From assembly GCA_003564735.1 (NCBI GenBank), contig PXEK01000023.1, positions 1-5,406 of the forward strand: a stretch of 5,406 nt of DNA. The letters are read 5' to 3'. The DNA is from Cryomorphaceae bacterium. GTDB lineage: Bacteria > Bacteroidota > Bacteroidia > Flavobacteriales_G > Salibacteraceae. Position numbers and translations under genes: made by a program. The notes below the pieces were generated by a model that was not told where the DNA came from, ran no database searches, and saw nothing but the letters and a program-made list of their open reading frames with translations. Positions 1 through 5,406 of this stretch are shown here, piece by piece (the first letter of the stretch is position 1; each line of letters begins with the position of its first letter).

Positions 1-1337
1 AGGAGAAACGAAAAAAAATCATTCACACTTGGCGATTAGACAGTATCGATGCCGTAGAAAGAGAACCCGGCAGTCCCTCACCTTCCCACTACCTGCCCCA
101 CGTGAGTGTTCGCGTAAAAAGCTACACTAAAGAAGACGGCGATACCGTGAATATTCTGCGCAATCCTTCAGACCTGTTTGCTTGGTATGAAACCCTCATC
201 AGTGAAGTTTCTTGTGAAAGCACAGATGAACCGGAAGAGGCACTGGAACAAGTTATTCTGCCCGAGGATGACGAAATTACCAAAGTCGAAAAAGTGTTCA
301 ACCTGGTGAGAGAAAAAATTAAATACATAGCCATTGAAGATGGTCTGGGCGGATTCATCCCCCGCAATCCCGACCTAGTGTACACGCGCAGATACGGAGA
401 CTGTAAAGATATGTCGGCTCTGATTGTACAAATGCTCGACCTCGTGGATGTTAAGGCGCACAAAACGTGGATTGGCACAAAAGACATTCCATACACATAC
501 GAGGAAATGCCCACTCCGTCAGTTGATAACCACATGATTGCCGCGTGGAAAAACCCCGAAACAAACGAATATGTATTTTTGGATGCCACTGATAACTTTG
601 TTCCGTTCGGCTTTCCCACATACTCGATTCAGGGAAAAGAAGCCATGATCCACTTGGGTGAAGGAAAATACACCATTGAAGAAGTTCCCGTAATTGCACA
701 TGAAAAAAATTATTGGCGCGATACCTCTTATTTGAAAATTGACAACGGTAAACTTACCGGAACGGGAAGCTTGACACTTACCGGCTACTTCGCCAATACT
801 TACAACCACCTACTCAATAACGCCCACGACGATAAGCGATTGAAAAATCACGTAAAAAACAACACGCTAAAAGGTAACAACAAATACAGCCTTAAAGAAT
901 TTGACATCTCAAAAAGCGATTCCGTAATCAAATACACCTTTGATTTTGAAATTGGCGACTACACTCACCAAATCAACGATGAAGTGTACATCAACATGAA
1001 CTTAGAGAAAAGTTTTGAAACGTTCACTACAGATTTTGAAGACCGCGAATTAGATCTTACGGCAAAATATCACAAAGCTTACGGACTCCATTTCGTGCTC
1101 GAAATTCCCGACGGATATGCAGTTGACAACACACCCGAAAATTCAGATTTTGAACATCCACTTTTCGGATATTCAATAACCTATTCTAAAAACGACAACA
1201 ACATCGCCTATAATCTCAACTTAGAACAACGCTACCTATCCATGCAACCCGAGCACTTTGATGATTACAAAAAAATGCTCAAGTCATTAAAAAAAGAAAT
1301 GAACAAATCGGTTACCCTCAAAAAAGTTACCCCATGA
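1..1337 (+). CDS. DUF3857/transglutaminase-like protein, C-terminal part (5' end outside window)
   Basis: The frame is open to the left edge (first full codon at 3-5), giving 444 visible residues. The GTG at 102 is therefore internal: the residues before it (HTW...EREP...YLP) resemble the end of a DUF3857 domain and its linker. A transglutaminase-core domain follows at about visible residues 85-220. It has a candidate catalytic Cys134 in YGDCKD (codon 402-404), His177 in DNHMIAAW and Asp194 in FLDATD, so the papain-like triad looks intact. The remainder is predicted beta-rich, with an IPDGY motif (Pro369) near the end that recurs in the downstream protein. Such proteins are usually exported to the periplasm or cell surface in Bacteroidota, but the signal peptide would lie outside the window. 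Substrate is unknown; family members may act as proteases or amide-bond transferases. The stop codon overlaps the next start as ATGA, implying one operon. The family call is strong; the biochemical role is not known. Confidence 0.9.
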   Translation, partial: EKRKKIIHTWRLDSIDAVEREPGSPSPSHYLPHVSVRVKSYTKEDGDTVNILRNPSDLFAWYETLISEVSCESTDEPEEALEQVILPEDDEITKVEKVFNLVREKIKYIAIEDGLGGFIPRNPDLVYTRRYGDCKDMSALIVQMLDLVDVKAHKTWIGTKDIPYTYEEMPTPSVDNHMIAAWKNPETNEYVFLDATDNFVPFGFPTYSIQGKEAMIHLGEGKYTIEEVPVIAHEKNYWRDTSYLKIDNGKLTGTGSLTLTGYFANTYNHLLNNAHDDKRLKNHVKNNTLKGNNKYSLKEFDISKSDSVIKYTFDFEIGDYTHQINDEVYINMNLEKSFETFTTDFEDRELDLTAKYHKAYGLHFVLEIPDGYAVDNTPENSDFEHPLFGYSITYSKNDNNIAYNLNLEQRYLSMQPEHFDDYKKMLKSLKKEMNKSVTLKKVTP

Positions 1338-3307
1338 AAAAACTTATAATGCTTTTGTTTACGGTTTTAACTGCCGTTTGCTTGTACTCGAATAAAGACT
1401 TGGAAAACATCAATTACACTTGGGATAAAAATCCCGAGCTCACCAAAATCGATATTACTGACACCAACATTGCCATTTACACCCTAAAGAATAAAGTGAG
1501 CCGCGAGTTTATCGTAGAAGATGAAGGCTTTTTCGAGTATGTTTTGGTGCACAAACGAGTTAAACTGTTGAGCGATTTGGGTATAGACGCCTACAATAAA
1601 GTTTATCTTCCAGTTCCTGAGGAGGAACTCATACTTATTGAAAAAGGCCGTGTAATTAATAGCGAGGGAAAGGTCATCAACCTTAAAAGTGAAGATATAA
1701 AAGAAGGGTACAACGAAGAAAACGACAACAAGTACAGGTATTTTGCCTTTGACGGTATTGACCTCAACTCAGAGGTAGAATACATCTATCTGTACAAAAA
1801 AAGTCCGTCACACACGGGCTCACTATTCAATATGCAATCAGAGTTCCCTCAAAACAACGTAGAATTTGAGCTCATTTGTCCCGATTTTTTGGAATTTGCC
1901 TTTAAGTCGTACAACGGCTTGAATGAAGTAGAGACAGACACATCTCTTTCAGAACGCGAAAAAACACGCTATTGGTTAGATTTGGATACTGTTCCTGGGC
2001 TTCCCGATCAAATCAGTAGCGCACACGAAGCCGAACTGATGTATTTGGCGTACAAACTCCATAAAAACTACGCCACCGGAAAGGGTGATTTGTTCAGCTA
2101 CGGCGAAATGTCGAAATACATTTACGACAAGATGTACGAGCAAAACTCAAAAGCCGACCTTAAGTTTTACAAGAAAATTCGCAAAAAACTCAAGACCAAA
2201 AACAAGACAAAAGAAGACATCATTCGAGAGGTTGAAAGCTACCTAAAAAACGAAGTAGCCATTGTAGATGCAAGTTTACCCGACGATATCGAATTGGAAC
2301 TGTTGTGGGAAAATAAGTTTTTAACCGAAGACCTCCTCACCAAAATCATGGTCAACATTTTGCGGGAATACGATATCAAAACAGATATTGGTTTAACCTG
2401 TAATAGGTTCGATTATAAGTTTGACGGCGAATTTGAAAATTGGGCTTTCACCAAAGACTTCTTGCTCTACTTCCCACAAATAGATCAATACGCATCATTG
2501 AGCAACTATTCACGACTCAACAAACCCGATGTTTCTAACATATTTAATGAAGGGCTGTTTATCAAAACGGTAAAAGTGGGAGAAAGAGAATTTGGCGTGG
2601 GCGAGGTTCGCTCAATACCGCATAACAACTACAAAGAAGATGTGGATTCCCTTTTGATTAACGTTGAGCCGTTTGATGATGACTTTTCGGAGGGAAATGT
2701 AAACATACGTCACTCCCTCTTGGGCTATCCCGCCTCTTACATTCAGCCCGTGCTTCCCGATATTGACGATGAAGAAACCAAAACCGAAGTATTGGAAGAC
2801 CTAATTTCCATGTTTGACGGTGATGCCGAGGTAAAAGATGTAGAAGTAACCAACGAAGGGCCTGACGACTACGGTGTTAAACCCCTCGTTTTGGAAGGGA
2901 ATTTAAGCACCTCTGCGTTGTTGGAAACCGCCGGGAACAACTACATTTTTAAAATTGGCAAACTCATTGGCGAGCAAGCGGAAATGTACGACGATGAAGA
3001 GCGTGTGCTTCCCGTCGAAGACGGCTTTGCTCGAAAATACTACCGTGAGATATCATTCGAAATTCCGGAAGGTTACGAAGCTAAAAACCTCGATAAACTT
3101 CAATATGAAGAAACGCATAGAGAGAACAACGAAACCATTATGACCTTTGAATCCGGTTATGAGCGTGACGGCAACACCATAACGGTAAAAATCACCGAGT
3201 TCTATCGTGATCTCTACTACCCTATTGAATTGTTTGAAGATTACCGCCGCGTGATCAACGCCGCCGCCGACTTCAATAAAGTGGTAGTGATTTTTGACAA
3301 ACAATAG
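1334..3307 (+). CDS. secreted DUF3857-family protein with degenerate transglutaminase-like domain
   Basis: Complete 657-residue protein. The N-terminus (MKKLIMLLFTVLTAVCLYS) is a clear Sec signal peptide; TAVC is a poor lipobox because Val sits before the Cys, so a soluble periplasmic or surface protein is more likely than a lipoprotein. Domain order by eye: DUF3857-like beta domain at about 55-225, a Lys-rich helical stretch at about 235-295, a transglutaminase-like fold at about 295-400, then a beta-rich C-terminal domain with FEIPEGY (Pro578) and a closing segment matching the end of the upstream protein. The triad appears lost: the region aligning with GDCKD reads FLTED (Thr331 for Cys), the His strand reads FENWAF (around 367-372), and the FLDATD position reads YASLSN (Ser388 for Asp). 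This alignment was made by eye. The start ATG overlaps the previous stop (ATGA) with no Shine-Dalgarno, suggesting coupled translation. It is likely a non-catalytic partner or binding protein; an unrecognised activity cannot be excluded. Confidence 0.88.
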   Translation: MKKLIMLLFTVLTAVCLYSNKDLENINYTWDKNPELTKIDITDTNIAIYTLKNKVSREFIVEDEGFFEYVLVHKRVKLLSDLGIDAYNKVYLPVPEEELILIEKGRVINSEGKVINLKSEDIKEGYNEENDNKYRYFAFDGIDLNSEVEYIYLYKKSPSHTGSLFNMQSEFPQNNVEFELICPDFLEFAFKSYNGLNEVETDTSLSEREKTRYWLDLDTVPGLPDQISSAHEAELMYLAYKLHKNYATGKGDLFSYGEMSKYIYDKMYEQNSKADLKFYKKIRKKLKTKNKTKEDIIREVESYLKNEVAIVDASLPDDIELELLWENKFLTEDLLTKIMVNILREYDIKTDIGLTCNRFDYKFDGEFENWAFTKDFLLYFPQIDQYASLSNYSRLNKPDVSNIFNEGLFIKTVKVGEREFGVGEVRSIPHNNYKEDVDSLLINVEPFDDDFSEGNVNIRHSLLGYPASYIQPVLPDIDDEETKTEVLEDLISMFDGDAEVKDVEVTNEGPDDYGVKPLVLEGNLSTSALLETAGNNYIFKIGKLIGEQAEMYDDEERVLPVEDGFARKYYREISFEIPEGYEAKNLDKLQYEETHRENNETIMTFESGYERDGNTITVKITEFYRDLYYPIELFEDYRRVINAAADFNKVVVIFDKQ

Positions 3308-3317
3308 CGTTTGAAGG

Positions 3318-3458
3318 CTAAACGGGCATGATAACTTCAATACCGACAGGGTATAGATAGGAATGCTCGTCAACTTTGCTTCCTTTGAAGATGGTTATTC
3401 CCTTTGTCATTGCCATCTCATTCTGTTCCACTCCCTGCACACATACGGGCAAGCTGTC
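3318..3458 (-). pseudogene. possible short coding relic on the minus strand
   Basis: Read on the - strand, 46 codons end in TAG at 3318-3320. The composition is protein-like, with alternating hydrophobic residues typical of beta strands (for example GITIFKGSKVDEH followed by YLYPVGIEVIMPV). The frame is closed upstream by TGA at 3459-3461. Beyond that stop the same frame continues as 18 open codons containing FFGC, which resembles a lipobox, up to a TAG at 3516-3518. One reading is a small lipoprotein gene broken by a nonsense mutation or a nearby frameshift. Another is a real mini-protein starting at one of the two internal ATGs (32 or 30 residues). A third is chance. I recognise no family, and no promoter or ribosome binding site is evident. 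Confidence 0.22.
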
Positions 3459-3596
3459 TCATACAGATTTTAATACGCCGGCTTGTACACAACCAAAGAA
3501 CAAGCAGCACAACTGCTATATTCTATCGCTAATACATTTTAGAACCTTTCAACTTGGATCTGACTGAAATTAATATTCTGCTTATTATATAAAGTC

Positions 3597-3639
3597 AAAA
3601 ATAAATTCAAATTCAAACTTGTTCTAATTTTGAGCAAGT
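3597..3639 (-). terminator. probable intrinsic terminator of the esterase gene
   Basis: On the - strand, about 20 bases after the esterase stop codon, ACTTGCTC and GAACAAGT form an 8-bp stem with one G-T wobble around a 7-base loop (3617-3639). It is followed by a T-rich tract (3597-3616 on the complement, ending in TTTATTTTT). The stem is AT-rich, so termination may be inefficient. On the + strand no T-run follows the hairpin, so it should act mainly in the - direction. The tail contains a tandem hexamer AAATTC x2 (3603-3614, + strand). Confidence 0.6.
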
Positions 3640-3659
3640 CGATCCTTCGAAACTCTCCC

Positions 3660-4847
3660 TCATCTTTTAATTACCTTCTTCACAATCGTCTTTTCCCCTA
3701 AAATAACATTGAGTATGTAAAGGCCGGGGGGCAGCAGCTCTAATGAAACGGCGCCGTTGTATAGACCTTTTTCAATTTCTTGGCCCTGCATATTTTTCAA
3801 TTCATACGCGATGGGGTCATTACTTTGCGTATCGATATAAATAGCATTTGAAGTAGGGTTGGGATAAATAGTGATATTGCACGGCTCAGCGAGTTTTTCA
3901 ATACCGGTTGAGGGAAGGCATCGCTCAAACCGACTAAAAAAGTTCCACAATTCTTGACTTGCATGAATATCACGATTTGTAGGACCGGCAATGAGTTCAT
4001 ATACGGGGTTGGGGACACCAGGCCAAGTGTGGCCGCCCTCCTCAATTTTGTACAATTTTACTTCGGAGTTATCGCAGTCACAGTCTGTGTACTCAAATAC
4101 CGTGACAGAGGTAGGGTCATTCGGAGTGATTTCGGGAAGTGAGTTTGCCGGCTTGGCCGTATGGCAACCGTTGTTGGTTTTCCAAAAGTGCGTCAAAGAA
4201 TCCATGTGTACAATCGGATTCACGTTACCCGAGCCTATCATTTCACCACCGTTATAGGGTACGAAGGGATCTTTTGTACCCAAGAGTAATAACATCGGAA
4301 TGGCGCGACCGGGATTGCAGTCGGGAAACAACACGGTGTCCATAGTACTCCCAAGGCTCGCCATAGCGGCGAAACGTTCATTTGCCCGGCACGCCAATGT
4401 TTGTGTCATAAAACCACCGTTGGAAAAACCACAGACGTACAAACTTTCCGGGTCTGCAGCGTAATCGTTTTCAAGTACGTCTAACAACTTTTCTATAAAA
4501 CCGATGTCGTCAATTCCGGCCTGATCTGCGGCGGTGCCTCTACCGTCAGCCCAAGCGTAACCGTTTTGAACCTCGGCGTATCCCTGTGGGTAGACAGCGA
4601 CAAAGCCTTTATCATTAGAAAACCGGTTAAACTCCGTAAAGCCTTGAGCATTTTGCATGGTTCCTCCGCCGCCATGAAGCATTATGACAGCGGGTATGGA
4701 TGATGTACCCGTAAACCCTTGCGGAAGATGAACAGTGTATTTCCTTTCATAACCCTGATGTTCCATGCTGTCCACCACAATAGTTTGACCGAATGATGTG
4801 ACTGCTGTCCATATTAAGAGAAATGCTATGTAAAATGGTGCTTTCAC
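3660..4847 (-). CDS. secreted PHB-depolymerase/LpqC-type esterase with T9SS C-terminal sorting domain
   Basis: Complete 395-residue protein of the alpha/beta-hydrolase fold. The start is GTG at 4845-4847; no in-frame ATG lies between it and an upstream TAG, and it yields a good Sec signal peptide (MKAPFYIAFLLIWTAVTSFG, cleavage near residue 20-21). The catalytic domain spans about 22-308, with an oxyanion loop LHGGGG (57-62), the nucleophile elbow GFSNGG (Ser142), Asp193 in GTKDPFVPYNGG and His273 in EGGHTWPG. These motifs match the polyhydroxybutyrate depolymerase/feruloyl or acetylxylan esterase superfamily (COG3509-like). No separate substrate-binding domain is visible. Residues from about 322 to 395 form a type A T9SS sorting domain (ITIYPNPTSNAIYI ... 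GLYILNV ... KKVIKR), so the enzyme should cross the outer membrane and be released or anchored at the cell surface. The substrate (polyester, feruloyl ester or acetyl ester) cannot be decided. It lies 43 bases downstream of the aminotransferase gene and may share its transcript. Confidence 0.93.
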   Translation of the reverse strand: MKAPFYIAFLLIWTAVTSFGQTIVVDSMEHQGYERKYTVHLPQGFTGTSSIPAVIMLHGGGGTMQNAQGFTEFNRFSNDKGFVAVYPQGYAEVQNGYAWADGRGTAADQAGIDDIGFIEKLLDVLENDYAADPESLYVCGFSNGGFMTQTLACRANERFAAMASLGSTMDTVLFPDCNPGRAIPMLLLLGTKDPFVPYNGGEMIGSGNVNPIVHMDSLTHFWKTNNGCHTAKPANSLPEITPNDPTSVTVFEYTDCDCDNSEVKLYKIEEGGHTWPGVPNPVYELIAGPTNRDIHASQELWNFFSRFERCLPSTGIEKLAEPCNITIYPNPTSNAIYIDTQSNDPIAYELKNMQGQEIEKGLYNGAVSLELLPPGLYILNVILGEKTIVKKVIKR

Positions 4848-4890
4848 AAACTTTGATTTTGTTTTTAGGGAGCTTTCCTATCTTCACCCC

Positions 4891-5406
4891 TCATACCCAA
4901 TTATTCTCTTGCTCTCTCACTTCATCAAACGCCAAGCCGTTGATGTAACCTACGAGTTGAGAGGAAAACTTGTTGTAGTAACGTCTTGTTTTATACGACA
5001 GCGCCCAGGTGATTCCGGTGCCGGCGTTAGTGAAAAAAACCTCATTGGCTTTGGAGAGTAATTCGGGACTGAGCGCATCCTCCACCACCTCAAGTCCGCC
5101 TTTTTTGGCTAGATCGATTACTTGCTTGCGCATAATGCCGGCAATACAGCCGGACTCCAAATCGGGAGTGTAGAGTTTTTTATCGATGAGCAAAAAAATA
5201 TTACTACTCACACCCTCACACAACTCTCCATTGGTATTGACTAGAATGACTTCATCGAGGTTATGGTCGGTTTTGTATTTACCCGCTACCACGTATAACA
5301 AACTGTTTGCGGATTTGAGCCGCGCTAACTTGGTCACCGGTTTTAGGTGATGATCAAAAACATCCACTTTTAAACCGGCAGCGTTGAACTGAAACTCGTT
5401 CGCAGC
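4891..5406 (-). CDS. class IV PLP-dependent aminotransferase (aminodeoxychorismate lyase-like), C-terminal part
   Basis: The frame is open to the right edge, giving 171 visible residues; the true start lies outside the window and the GTG at 5365-5367 is internal. Fold-type IV landmarks are present in order (numbered from the window edge): the candidate PLP-binding Lys31 in RLKSANSLLY, Glu64 in GELCEGVSSNIF that would contact the cofactor ring nitrogen 33 residues later, TPDLESGCIAGIMR (80-93), and NEVFFTNAGTGITW (121-134) in the phosphate-binding region. The Lys-Glu spacing agrees with E. coli IlvE and PabC. The tail (ITWALSYKTRRYYN) resembles the Bacteroidota subgroup usually annotated as aminotransferase class IV. 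The likely role is cytosolic: 4-amino-4-deoxychorismate lyase for folate synthesis, with branched-chain or D-amino-acid transaminase as alternatives. The N-terminal substrate-specificity residues are missing, so no symbol is assigned. Confidence 0.9.
   Translation of the reverse strand, partial: AANEFQFNAAGLKVDVFDHHLKPVTKLARLKSANSLLYVVAGKYKTDHNLDEVILVNTNGELCEGVSSNIFLLIDKKLYTPDLESGCIAGIMRKQVIDLAKKGGLEVVEDALSPELLSKANEVFFTNAGTGITWALSYKTRRYYNKFSSQLVGYINGLAFDEVREQENNWV

Larger units (their letters stand above)
3308..3659. other. convergent intergenic region with small hairpins and no secure gene
   Basis: This gap separates the 3' ends of two convergent genes. I see no tRNA, riboswitch or insertion-sequence end. 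It contains several short inverted repeats: ATACC/GGTAT (3340-3354), GCTTGT/ACAAGC (3481-3505), AGCAG/CTGCT (3503-3517), TCGA/TCGA (3639-3650), and the stronger hairpin at 3617-3639 annotated separately. No obvious T-run terminator follows the + strand gene that ends at 3307. The stretch 3542-3616 is distinctly AT-rich. A + strand reading frame at 3376-3567 is Cys-rich and has no convincing start or family. A - strand frame at 3318-3458 looks more protein-like and is listed separately. Confidence 0.6.

Noticed and set aside
102..104. GTG as the start codon of the first gene
   Set aside because: The frame is open to the window edge, and the 33 codons before it match the end of a DUF3857 domain and linker; starting here would cut the protein mid-domain.
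122..619. 165-codon minus-strand open frame opposite the first gene
   Set aside because: It lies wholly antisense to a well-supported transglutaminase-like coding region, has low-complexity Ser/Arg-rich composition and no recognisable domain.
1334..1390. Lipoprotein signal in the second gene (Cys near residue 16)
   Set aside because: The residues before the Cys are Thr-Ala-Val; Val at the -1 position does not fit the lipobox, so an ordinary Sec signal peptide is preferred.
3340..3354. Terminator for the plus-strand operon at the ATACC/GGTAT hairpin
   Set aside because: The stem has only 5 pairs and no T-run follows, so it does not meet the usual form of an intrinsic terminator.
3376..3567. 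63-codon plus-strand open frame in the intergenic gap
   Set aside because: It starts with TTG (or ATG at 3391), has no ribosome binding site, unusual Cys/His/Thr-rich composition and no recognisable family; it also overlaps a more protein-like frame on the other strand.
3603..3617. Tandem AAATTC repeat as a regulatory or CRISPR-like repeat
   Set aside because: There are only two 6-base copies in an AT-rich tract, which is better explained as the T-rich tail of the minus-strand terminator.

Overview
The window looks like ordinary chromosome from a member of the Bacteroidota, most likely a Flavobacteriales-type marine or freshwater bacterium. Three things point there: a secreted enzyme ending in a type IX secretion (T9SS) sorting domain, a DUF3857/transglutaminase gene pair of the kind common in this phylum, and a class IV aminotransferase with a C-terminal motif I associate with Bacteroidota. 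Start codons have no clear Shine-Dalgarno sequences and coding regions are moderately AT-rich, which also fits. The phylum assignment is inference from protein features, not from a marker gene.

Layout: two convergent gene pairs meet at a non-coding gap of about 350 bases. On the + strand, the left edge cuts into the C-terminal part of a DUF3857/transglutaminase-like protein (to 1337). It overlaps by ATGA a complete 657-residue secreted relative (1334-3307). The first protein keeps a plausible Cys-His-Asp triad. The second has the same architecture but has lost it, so the pair looks like an active enzyme plus a pseudoenzyme partner, probably translated together.

On the - strand, the right edge cuts into a class IV PLP-dependent aminotransferase (4891-5406). 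It is followed 43 bases later by a GTG-started secreted serine esterase of the PHB-depolymerase/LpqC type (3660-4847) with a T9SS tag. A hairpin with a T-rich tail just downstream probably ends this transcript. The metabolic link between the aminotransferase and the esterase is not obvious; they may be neighbours only.

The gap (3308-3659) holds several small hairpins and a short - strand reading frame with protein-like composition but no convincing start, possibly a gene relic. I see no mobile element, CRISPR array, tRNA, rRNA or recognisable defence or biosynthetic system. The most interesting point is the active/inactive transglutaminase-like pair; nothing here can be called a new system from sequence alone.
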